From the NCBI GenBank assembly GCA_945933905.1, contig CAMEQX010000088.1:1-6075 (forward strand): a DNA stretch of 6,075 nucleotides, in the 5' to 3' direction. A program made the translations under genes and the position numbers. How positions within the stretch are numbered: the first letter of the stretch is position 1; the number at the start of each line of letters is the position of its first letter. Positions 1-6,075 of the stretch are shown here, in pieces. The notes beneath the pieces were generated by a model that saw only the letters and a program-made list of their open reading frames with translations, had not been told where the DNA came from and searched no databases. The stretch comes from an uncultured Clostridia bacterium. GTDB taxonomy: Bacteria > Bacillota > Clostridia > Oscillospirales > Ruminococcaceae.

Positions 1-801
1 TTTGATTACAAAATCGCGCTTGCGTGTATTGAGCGCGGAGTTGACAAAATCCGCCTGAACCCCGGAAATATCGGCTCGGAAGACGGCGTAAAGGCTGTCG
101 CGGACGCTTGCAAAGCGAAAAATATCCCGATTAGAATAGGCGTAAACTCGGGCTCGCTGGAAAAAAAGCTGCTTGAAAAATACGGCAGCCCGACTCCCGA
201 GGCGCTGGTTGAAAGCGCTCTGGAACACGCAAAGCTGCTGAACAGATTTGACTTTGACGATATTGTAATCAGCATAAAATCCTCGAATGTCAAGCTGATG
301 ATTGAAGCGTATCGGCTGCTTGCGCAAAAGACGGATTATCCGCTTCACCTCGGCGTCACCGAAGCGGGAACCGAGCGTATGGGCATTATAAAATCAGCCG
401 TGGGAATAGGCTCGCTTTTGTGCGACGGAATAGGCTCGACAATCCGCGTTTCGCTCACCGCAGAGCCGATTAAAGAGGTGTACGCGGCAAAGGATATTCT
501 GAAAGCGTGCGGGCTGTACGAGGGCGCAGAAATTGTTTCCTGTCCCACTTGCGGCAGAACGAAAATCGACCTGATTTCGCTTGCAAACGAGGTTGAAAAG
601 CTGCTTGCGGACGTGAAGAAGCCGATTAAGGTTGCAGTGATGGGCTGCGCGGTAAACGGTCCCGGCGAAGCGCGCGAGGCTGATATCGGGATTGCGGGCG
701 GCGACAGGGAAGGACTGATTTTCAAAAAGGGCGAAATTTTGCGAAAAGTGCCCGAGGAGATGCTCTTGTCGGAGCTGAAAAAGGAAATTGATTTGTTGTG
801 A
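1..801 (+). CDS. ispG: 4-hydroxy-3-methylbut-2-en-1-yl diphosphate synthase IspG (GcpE), N-terminus outside window
   Basis: Cytosolic iron-sulfur enzyme of the MEP pathway that reductively converts methylerythritol cyclodiphosphate (MEcPP) to HMBPP, the precursor of IPP and DMAPP. The frame is open from base 1 to TGA at 799-801 (266 residues seen). Window residues 15-25 read [11 protein letters not shown] and 44-53 read [10 protein letters not shown], both typical of the TIM-barrel half; HLGVTEAG is at 116-123. The C-terminal half carries the cluster ligands: CPTC (C181, C184), C216 in [10 protein letters not shown], and E223. The spacings C-x2-C, 32 and 7 residues match the three Cys and one Glu ligands known for E. 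coli IspG (C270, C273, C305, E312), so nothing is missing here. By that alignment about 90 N-terminal residues lie before the window, giving the compact bacterial form without the plant-type insert. It is followed after 11 bases by polC, so one operon is likely. Confidence 0.97.
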   Translation, partial: FDYKIALACIERGVDKIRLNPGNIGSEDGVKAVADACKAKNIPIRIGVNSGSLEKKLLEKYGSPTPEALVESALEHAKLLNRFDFDDIVISIKSSNVKLMIEAYRLLAQKTDYPLHLGVTEAGTERMGIIKSAVGIGSLLCDGIGSTIRVSLTAEPIKEVYAAKDILKACGLYEGAEIVSCPTCGRTKIDLISLANEVEKLLADVKKPIKVAVMGCAVNGPGEAREADIGIAGGDREGLIFKKGEILRKVPEEMLLSELKKEIDLL

Positions 802-806
802 AAGGA
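801..806 (+). promoter_or_regulatory. Ribosome binding site of polC (AAAGGA)
   Basis: AAAGGA overlaps the last base of the ispG stop and sits 6 bases before ATG 813. This favours ATG 813 over the in-frame GTG at 798, whose nearest purine-rich match (AAAAAGGA ending at 785) is 12 bases upstream. The short gap suggests that ribosomes finishing ispG help start polC (inference). Confidence 0.75.
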
Positions 807-812
807 AAAAAT

Positions 813-3800
813 ATGTCGGCTGCGATAAAAGATTTGTTTGATGAATTAGATTTCCCGAAGAATATCTCGGAGGGACAGGTGCTCAAAATTGCCCATAACA
901 AAGCCAACAACGAGCTCAAGCTGAATGTAAGCTTCTCGGAGCTTATTCCGATGAAGGAGCTTTTTTCCGCCTCGGACAACATCTCGAAAAAGTTCGGCAC
1001 GGAAGCTTCGATTTACCCGAAATATTTCCCCGAGCTGTTAACCTCGGAGTATCTATATGAAATTATCGAGCTTTTGAAGAAAAAGTTCGTCGGAATAAAC
1101 GGATATTTTGATGACGCAAAGATTGACGATGACGGGCAGACGTTTGAAATCACCCTCAAAAGCGGCGGAAAATCAATGCTTGAGGGTATGGGAATTGACA
1201 AGAAAATCGAGAATTACGTCAAGGGAATTTTCGATAAAAATATCACTGTGATAATTTCCTCCGAAAATGAGCTTGATGTCGAAGAATATGTAAACCGTGA
1301 GGTTTCCGCGCCCGTTGAAAAGGTTTCCGTGTCAAACGAAACCACAAAAGCGCCCGCAAAGCCGAAGTATGTAAGCGGTGGTTCACGCGGAAGACGTCCG
1401 CTTTTCCTTGAAGAACCCGAGGAAACCTCCCTCACCTTTGAGAACCCGCATTTTGACAAAAACGTCAAGCTGTTCTTCGGAAAAGGCAATTTTGAAGCGC
1501 CTGTTCCGATGTCCGAGCCGTTTGGTGAACAGGATACGGCAACCCTTTGGGGCAAGATTTTCAAGACCGAGGACAAGCTGTCGAGGGATAAAAACACGCT
1601 GATTTTCACGGCGTATTTCTCCGATAAAACATCCTCGCAAATTCTGAAAATCATCACCGAAGCGAAAAACGAGGAGCTTGTAAAATCCAACATTTCCGAG
1701 GGAAAAGCGATAATAGCAAGCGGAAAATTTCAGTTCGACCAGTTCACGAAAAGCCTGAATTTCCGTCCCGACTCTATGGCTTCGATAAAGCTGAAAAGCC
1801 GCGAGGACAAGGCGGAGCAAAAGCGCGTTGAGCTTCATATGCACACGAATATGTCCGATATGGACGCGACAACTCCCGCGGGCGAGCTTGTAAAACAGGC
1901 AAACGCTTGGGGACACCGCGCCGTTGCGATAACCGACCACGGCAACCTCCAGAGCTATCCCGAAGCGATGAACACAATCGAAAAGCTGCAAAAAGACGGC
2001 TCGGAAATGAAGATGATTTACGGAGTTGAAGCGTATTTCGTCAACGACAGCTCCGCGCTTGTATCGGGCTGCTGCGATTATTCCGTTGACGACGAGATTA
2101 TTGTGTTCGACCTTGAGACAACCGGTCTTTCCTCAAAATCCGACAGGATAACCGAAATCGGTGCAATTAAGGTCAAAAACCACGAGATTATCGAGGAATT
2201 CGGGACTTTTGTAAACCCCGAAATGCCTATTCCCGCGCAGATAACCGAGATTACGGGAATTACCGATGAAATGGTTGAAAACGCGCCCGCCGAAAAGGAC
2301 GCGCTTGAAGAATTCATAAAATTCGCTGGCAGCGGCGTGCTTGTCGCACATAACGCGAATTTTGATACATCGTTTATCAGAGCCGCTTGCGCAAGGCAGA
2401 ATATCGACTACAAATTCAATTTTGTCGATACCGTGGGAATTTGCCGTGCAGCTTTGCCGCGCCTGAAAAATCACAAGCTCGATACCGTTGCCAAGGAGTA
2501 CAAGCTCGGCGATTTCAACCACCACCGCGCTGTTGACGACGCGAGAATGCTGGCGAAAATCTTTCAGTGCCTGCTTAACGACGCGGAAAAGCTTGGCAAG
2601 CTCGAAAAACTCGGCGATTTGAATGACCTTTTCGGCGGCGTTGACGCGAAAAAGCTGCCGACCTATCATATGATAATTCTCGCGCAGAACAAAGTTGGCT
2701 TGAAAAATCTGTACAAGCTGATTTCGCTGTCCAACCTCGAATATTTCTACAAAAAGCCGAGAATTCCGCTGTCCGAGCTGCAAAAGCACCGCGAGGGCTT
2801 GTTAATCGGCTCGGCGTGCGAGTCGGGAGAACTTTTCAAGGCAATTCTTGACGAGAAATCGCCCGAGGAAATCGACAAAATCGCCGAAACCTACGATTAC
2901 TACGAAATTCAGCCGATTTGCAATAACGAGTTTCTTGTGCGTGAAGGACGCGTGCCCGATAACGAGGCTCTGCGTATGCTCAACCGCAAAATCGTGAAGC
3001 TCGCCGAAAGGCACGGAAAGCTCTGCGTGGCGACCTGCGACGTTCACTTCAAGGACAAGGAGGACGGCATTTTCCGAAAGATTTTGCATTCGGGACAGGG
3101 CTTCAAGGACGCGGATTATCAACCGGATTTGTACTTCAGGACAACCGATGAAATGCTTGAAGAATTCGCGTATCTCGGCGAAGAAAAGGCATTTGAGGTT
3201 GTCGTAACCAACACGAACAAAATCGCGGATATGATTGACGGCGATATCAGACCGATACCCAAAGGCACCTTCACGCCGTCAATCGAGGGCGCGGAGCAAG
3301 AGCTTCAGGATTTGTGCTGGGGCAGAGCAAACGCGTGGTATAAAGAGGACGGAAAGGAGCTCCCCGAAATCGTTGAAAGCCGCTTGAAACGCGAGCTTGA
3401 GTCGATTATCAAATACGGCTTCTCGGTGCTTTATATGATTGCGCAGAAGCTCGTAAAATACTCCGAGGACAACGGCTATTTGGTAGGCTCGCGTGGTTCG
3501 GTCGGCTCGTCATTTGTTGCGATTATGTCGGGAATTTCCGAGGTAAACCCGCTTGCGCCGCACTATCGCTGCCCGAAATGCCGCCACAGCGAGTTTATCA
3601 CAGACGGCTCGGTGGGCTCGGGCTTTGACTGGCCGCCGAAAAACTGCCCGAACTGCGATATCGATATGATTCGCGACGGTCACGATATACCGTTTGAAAC
3701 GTTCCTCGGCTTCAAAGGCGACAAAGCGCCCGATATCGACTTGAATTTCTCGGGCGAGGTTCAGGGCAAGGTTCACCGCTACACAGAAGAATTGTTCGGT

Positions 3801-5159
3801 AAAGACCACGTTTTCAAGGCGGGAACAATCTCTGCTGTCAAGGAAAAAACCGCGTTCGGATATGTCAAAAAGTATTGCGAGGAGCACGGATTTTCGCTAA
3901 ATAACGCCGAAATCGAGCGCTTGACAATCGGCTGCACCGGAGTTAAGAGAACCACCTCTCAGCACCCCGGAGGAATGGTTGTTGTGCCGAATGATTATGA
4001 AGTCTATGATTTCACGCCCGTTCAGCACCCCGCCGACAAAACCGAGAGCGATATGATAACAACGCACTTCGACTTCCACGCGCTTCACGACACGATTTTG
4101 AAGCTTGACGAGCTGGGACACGATGTTCCGACGCTCTACAAGCATCTCGAGGATATGACGGGAATGAAAATCGCCGATGTTCCGACCTCCGACCCGTTGG
4201 TTTACAATCTTTTCGTGTCAACCGACCCGCTCAAACTGCAAGAGGATATCGGCGTCAAGAGCGGTACCTTCGGAATACCCGAGTTTGGAACGAGCTTTGC
4301 TATGCAGATGCTTCAGGACGCGCAGCCGAAGAATTTCTCGGATTTATTGCAGATTTCGGGACTTTCACACGGAACGGACGTTTGGCTTGGCAACGCGCAG
4401 GATTTGATTAAAAACGGAACCTGTACGATTTCCGACGTTATCGGAACGCGCGACAGCATAATGGTTTACCTTATGCACAAGGGCGTTGAGCCGGGGCTTG
4501 CGTTCAAGATAATGGAAATCACTCGTAAGGGCAACGCGAAAAAGCTGTTCAACGAGGATATTTACAAGGCGTTTGAGGAGAACAACGTTCCCGAATGGTA
4601 CGTTGAGAGCTGTAAGAAAATCAAGTATATGTTCCCGAAAGCGCACGCGGCGGCTTATGTAACGGCGGCGGTAAAGCTTGCGTGGTTCAAAATCCACAAG
4701 CCCGCTGAGTTTTACGCGGCAACGCTCACAAAGCACACGGAAAATATGGAGCTTGAGGTTATACTCAAGGGCAAATCTGCGGTTAAGGCGAGAATAGAGG
4801 AAATTCGCAATAATCCCAAGCCCACTGCGAAAGAGGAGGGCACACTTGACGCGCTGCTGCTGGTCTATGAGATGATGGCGCGCGGAATTGACGCTTTGCC
4901 TGTTGACGCGAAAAAGTCGAATGCAGTCACCTATGTTGTCGAGGAAGGGAACCTCAGAATGCCGTTTATGGCGGTTTCGGGCTGCGGAGAAACTGCGGCG
5001 ATTAAGCTCAAGGAGGTTATCGACAGCAACGATTCCTTGAGTATTGACGAAATTCAGTCGATGAGCGGCGTAAACAGCACGGTTATCGAAAAGCTGAAAG
5101 AAATGGGCGTGTTCAACGGCTTCCAGCAGTCCGCTCAGTTTACGCTTTTTGATATGTAA
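813..5159 (+). CDS. polC: DNA polymerase III alpha subunit, PolC type (replicative polymerase with 3'-5' proofreading exonuclease)
   Basis: Main chromosomal replicase of Bacillota, acting at the fork with the sliding clamp and clamp loader. With ATG 813 it has 1448 residues, close to the 1437 of B. subtilis PolC. Regions in order: N-terminal region (about 1-215), with a charged linker near 165-205; OB fold (about 238-335); PHP domain starting ELHMHTNMSDMDA (H342, H344), with D375-H376 in TDHG, E406, then H619, E670 and H745 after the insert; DEDDh exonuclease inserted at about 428-600 (D433, E435, D518, H571, D576); polymerase with GSRGSVGSS at 892-900; zinc-binding cysteines C920, C923, C945, C948; catalytic PDIDLNFS (D974, D976) and LKLDELGHD (D1099); HPGG at 1051-1054; FPKAHAAAY near 1274-1282; helix-hairpin-helix-like SGCGETAA at 1389-1396. 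It ends in QFTLFDM, a QxxLF-type beta-clamp-binding motif. All catalytic residues are present and the frame is unbroken. An alternative GTG start at 798 would overlap the ispG stop and add five residues; ATG is preferred because of its ribosome binding site. Confidence 0.98.
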   Translation: MSAAIKDLFDELDFPKNISEGQVLKIAHNKANNELKLNVSFSELIPMKELFSASDNISKKFGTEASIYPKYFPELLTSEYLYEIIELLKKKFVGINGYFDDAKIDDDGQTFEITLKSGGKSMLEGMGIDKKIENYVKGIFDKNITVIISSENELDVEEYVNREVSAPVEKVSVSNETTKAPAKPKYVSGGSRGRRPLFLEEPEETSLTFENPHFDKNVKLFFGKGNFEAPVPMSEPFGEQDTATLWGKIFKTEDKLSRDKNTLIFTAYFSDKTSSQILKIITEAKNEELVKSNISEGKAIIASGKFQFDQFTKSLNFRPDSMASIKLKSREDKAEQKRVELHMHTNMSDMDATTPAGELVKQANAWGHRAVAITDHGNLQSYPEAMNTIEKLQKDGSEMKMIYGVEAYFVNDSSALVSGCCDYSVDDEIIVFDLETTGLSSKSDRITEIGAIKVKNHEIIEEFGTFVNPEMPIPAQITEITGITDEMVENAPAEKDALEEFIKFAGSGVLVAHNANFDTSFIRAACARQNIDYKFNFVDTVGICRAALPRLKNHKLDTVAKEYKLGDFNHHRAVDDARMLAKIFQCLLNDAEKLGKLEKLGDLNDLFGGVDAKKLPTYHMIILAQNKVGLKNLYKLISLSNLEYFYKKPRIPLSELQKHREGLLIGSACESGELFKAILDEKSPEEIDKIAETYDYYEIQPICNNEFLVREGRVPDNEALRMLNRKIVKLAERHGKLCVATCDVHFKDKEDGIFRKILHSGQGFKDADYQPDLYFRTTDEMLEEFAYLGEEKAFEVVVTNTNKIADMIDGDIRPIPKGTFTPSIEGAEQELQDLCWGRANAWYKEDGKELPEIVESRLKRELESIIKYGFSVLYMIAQKLVKYSEDNGYLVGSRGSVGSSFVAIMSGISEVNPLAPHYRCPKCRHSEFITDGSVGSGFDWPPKNCPNCDIDMIRDGHDIPFETFLGFKGDKAPDIDLNFSGEVQGKVHRYTEELFGKDHVFKAGTISAVKEKTAFGYVKKYCEEHGFSLNNAEIERLTIGCTGVKRTTSQHPGGMVVVPNDYEVYDFTPVQHPADKTESDMITTHFDFHALHDTILKLDELGHDVPTLYKHLEDMTGMKIADVPTSDPLVYNLFVSTDPLKLQEDIGVKSGTFGIPEFGTSFAMQMLQDAQPKNFSDLLQISGLSHGTDVWLGNAQDLIKNGTCTISDVIGTRDSIMVYLMHKGVEPGLAFKIMEITRKGNAKKLFNEDIYKAFEENNVPEWYVESCKKIKYMFPKAHAAAYVTAAVKLAWFKIHKPAEFYAATLTKHTENMELEVILKGKSAVKARIEEIRNNPKPTAKEEGTLDALLLVYEMMARGIDALPVDAKKSNAVTYVVEEGNLRMPFMAVSGCGETAAIKLKEVIDSNDSLSIDEIQSMSGVNSTVIEKLKEMGVFNGFQQSAQFTLFDM

Positions 5160-5186
5160 ATTCAACATTGTTTAAAATTTTAGGTG

Positions 5187-5221
5187 ATTTTGTCGAAAAA
5201 TATTTCTTTGCTTGACAAAAT
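5187..5221 (+). repeat. Short A/T-rich inverted repeat after polC
   Basis: ATTTTGTC at 5187-5194 is complementary to GACAAAAT at 5214-5221 (8 bp, 19-base loop; one G-U and one A-U pair can extend it inward). It could be a weak 3' hairpin for the polC transcript, but the stem is A/T-rich and no clear T-run follows. The right arm also contains the hisZ -35 box, so the match may be incidental. No convincing intrinsic terminator is visible between polC and hisZ. Confidence 0.25.
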
Positions 5222-5240
5222 ATATATAATGTGCTATTAT
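5212..5240 (+). promoter_or_regulatory. Sigma-A type promoter of hisZ
   Basis: A perfect -35 box TTGACA (5212-5217) is followed after exactly 17 bases by TATTAT (5235-5240, 5 of 6 to TATAAT). TG at 5232-5233 makes an extended -10 (TGCTATTAT). An A/T tract at 5196-5209 (AAAAATATTTCTTT) resembles an UP element, though it lies somewhat closer to the -35 than usual. The predicted start is about 5247, giving a leader of roughly 55 bases before hisZ. The strong core elements suggest a promoter that needs repression; the palindrome over its -10 supports this (inference). Confidence 0.85.
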
Positions 5241-5274
5241 ATTATAGTGATGTGATAACATAATAGCACATTAT
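5226..5274. promoter_or_regulatory. Large palindrome over the hisZ -10 and start site, candidate repressor operator
   Basis: ATAATGTGCTATTAT (5226-5240) is the exact reverse complement of 5260-5274. After one mismatch (5241/5259) the arms continue for four more pairs (5242-5245 with 5255-5258), so 19 of 20 positions pair around a 9-base centre. The left arm contains the extended -10. Since the predicted start is about 5247, that arm is not transcribed from this promoter, so the symmetry acts on DNA rather than in the leader RNA. The arm centres are 34 bases apart, about three helical turns, so two bound dimers are also possible. A regulator of histidine genes is the natural candidate. HisR, a TrpR-family (YerC-type) repressor predicted for his genes in Bacillota, is one option, but I cannot verify its motif here. 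Confidence 0.7.
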
Positions 5275-5277
5275 CAC
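5252..5277 (+). other. Possible small hairpin in the hisZ leader
   Basis: GTGATAA (5252-5258) pairs with TTATCAC (5271-5277), leaving a 12-base loop. Unlike the larger palindrome, both arms lie downstream of the predicted start at about 5247, so this stem could form in the hisZ mRNA. It ends 9 bases before the ribosome binding site and does not sequester it. It may be a by-product of the palindrome. Confidence 0.3.
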
Positions 5278-5286
5278 GCTAAAGCG

Positions 5287-5294
5287 AAAGGGAA
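5287..5294 (+). promoter_or_regulatory. Ribosome binding site of hisZ (AAAGGGAA)
   Basis: AAAGGGAA lies 7 bases before ATG 5302, with 9 bases between the last G and the start. It is the only good Shine-Dalgarno match near the conserved N-terminus and fixes the start at 5302. Confidence 0.8.
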
Positions 5295-5301
5295 CGAGAT
5301 A

Positions 5302-6075
5302 ATGAGAAGAAACGATTTGCTTACCCCCGAGGGTACACGGGATTTGCTCTTTGAGGAATGTGCCGCAAAGCGCTTGCTTGAGGAGAGAATTACGGGAATT
5401 TTCGAGAGCTACGGTTATTCCGAGGTGATTACGCCGGGAATTGAATTTTATGATGTTTTTAACGGGAAAACGCGGCATTTTTCTCCCGAAACGATGTACA
5501 AGCTTGTTGACGGGAAAAACAGACTTATGGTGCTTCGTCCCGACACGACAATGCCGATTGCAAGACTTTGTTCGACAAGACTTCGCGATGAAGAGCTCCC
5601 GCTGAAGCTGTTCTACAATCAGAGCATTTTTATGGTAAATCCGAAGGACAGCGGTCGTGACGACGAGTTTGAGCAGAGCGGAATTGAGATAATCGGCGGC
5701 GAAAACGAGGACTCGGACTACGAGGCTCTGTTTCTTGCGGCAAAATCGCTTCGTGAGTGCAACGAGGATTTTCGCCTTGAAATCGGCGACAGCGGCATTT
5801 TCAGCGAGCTGCTTTCACAATCGGATTTCTCCGATGAAGAACAGATTGATAATCTTCGGCAAATCATCGAGAACAAAAATCTTCCTGCGCTTGATTGCCT
5901 TCTTGAAGGTGTTGAAAACAAGTCAACCGAGGCGCTGAAAATGCTCCCGAGTCTTTTCGGCGGATTTGAGGTTTTTGAGGAAGCGAGAAAATATCTCTGC
6001 GGAGAAGCGCTTGAGCAAAAGCTTGCGCGGCTTGAAAAGCTGTGCCGTGAGCTTTCGGAGATTGTTCCCGAGGAG
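5302..6075 (+). CDS. hisZ: ATP phosphoribosyltransferase regulatory subunit HisZ, C-terminus outside window
   Basis: Histidyl-tRNA synthetase paralogue without aminoacylation activity. It binds short-form HisG in a hetero-octamer and is needed for the first step of histidine synthesis (ATP + PRPP) and its feedback inhibition. The frame is open from ATG 5302 to the window end (258 residues; family members are about 330-420). The N-terminus has TPEGTRDLL (8-16), then LRPDTTMPIARL (78-89), where the Asp after RP fits HisZ better than the E-G of HisRS (LRPEGT). GRDDEFEQSGIEIIG follows at 118-132. At the motif 2 position, where HisRS has Phe-Arg-x-Glu, this protein has F110-M111-V112-N113, losing the ATP-contacting Arg and Glu; this supports a regulatory rather than a tRNA-charging role. 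The HisRS-specific C-terminal motifs would lie beyond the window, so a divergent hisS is not fully excluded. hisZ begins its own transcription unit; a short hisG is expected downstream. Confidence 0.93.
   Translation, partial: MRRNDLLTPEGTRDLLFEECAAKRLLEERITGIFESYGYSEVITPGIEFYDVFNGKTRHFSPETMYKLVDGKNRLMVLRPDTTMPIARLCSTRLRDEELPLKLFYNQSIFMVNPKDSGRDDEFEQSGIEIIGGENEDSDYEALFLAAKSLRECNEDFRLEIGDSGIFSELLSQSDFSDEEQIDNLRQIIENKNLPALDCLLEGVENKSTEALKMLPSLFGGFEVFEEARKYLCGEALEQKLARLEKLCRELSEIVPEE

Noticed and set aside
345..725. 126-codon reading frame on the - strand inside ispG
   Set aside because: It is antisense to the conserved IspG cluster-binding region, with serine-rich, low-complexity content typical of shadow frames.
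4365..5168. 267-codon reading frame on the - strand over the polC 3' end
   Set aside because: It lies wholly opposite conserved polC sequence, has no recognisable domain, and is explained by the codon pattern of polC. The same holds for - strand frames at 2133-2789, 1383-1991, 3510-3887 and 2802-3122.
5225..5230. TATAAT as the -10 box of hisZ
   Set aside because: It lies only 7 bases after TTGACA; the correctly spaced element is TATTAT at 5235-5240.
5226..5274. Palindrome as an intrinsic terminator for polC
   Set aside because: The stem is A/T-rich and is followed on the + strand by CACGCTAAAG with no T-run; it also overlaps a well-formed promoter.
5260..5288. Divergent promoter on the - strand using the right arm of the palindrome
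   Set aside because: The arm gives a -10-like TATTAT, but the matching -35 position (TTCGCT) is poor and there is no - strand gene to serve.
5160..5301. T-box or other riboswitch before hisZ
   Set aside because: From the predicted start only about 55 bases remain before the ATG, and no T-box bulge sequence or specifier stem is seen.
5242..5478. 78-codon - strand frame divergent from the hisZ promoter region
   Set aside because: It starts inside conserved hisZ codons, has no ribosome binding site or promoter of its own that I can see, and resembles no known protein.

Overview
The window looks like a chromosomal housekeeping segment from a member of the Clostridia (Bacillota). The pointers are a PolC-type replicative DNA polymerase, which is characteristic of Bacillota and relatives, and the order ispG-polC, which I know from clostridial chromosomes. 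No mobile element, CRISPR array, phage gene, tRNA or rRNA is visible, and all three genes read on the + strand with similar codon habits.

Layout. Positions 1-801 hold the 3' three-quarters of ispG, the [4Fe-4S] enzyme of the penultimate step of the MEP isoprenoid pathway; its N-terminus lies before the window. Only 11 bases later, at 813, polC begins and runs intact to 5159 (1448 residues). It has N-terminal, OB, PHP with inserted 3'-5' exonuclease, zinc-binding and polymerase regions, and a C-terminal clamp-binding motif. ispG and polC are almost certainly co-transcribed and probably translationally coupled. Positions 5160-5301 are a 142-base, A/T-rich intergenic region. It carries a strong promoter (TTGACA, 17-base spacer, extended -10 TGCTATTAT) with a large near-perfect inverted repeat (5226-5274) lying across the -10 and start site. 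Positions 5302-6075 hold the first 258 codons of hisZ, the regulatory subunit of ATP phosphoribosyltransferase, which opens histidine biosynthesis. It runs off the window.

How the parts relate. ispG-polC is the end of a constitutive-looking operon. hisZ starts a new transcription unit, presumably a his operon with a short-form hisG downstream. The only regulatory DNA in the window is the hisZ promoter with its palindrome, best explained as a repressor operator. I see no wholly new system here. The operator-like palindrome and the change of downstream neighbour after polC (a his gene where rimP-nusA is common) are the most useful leads.
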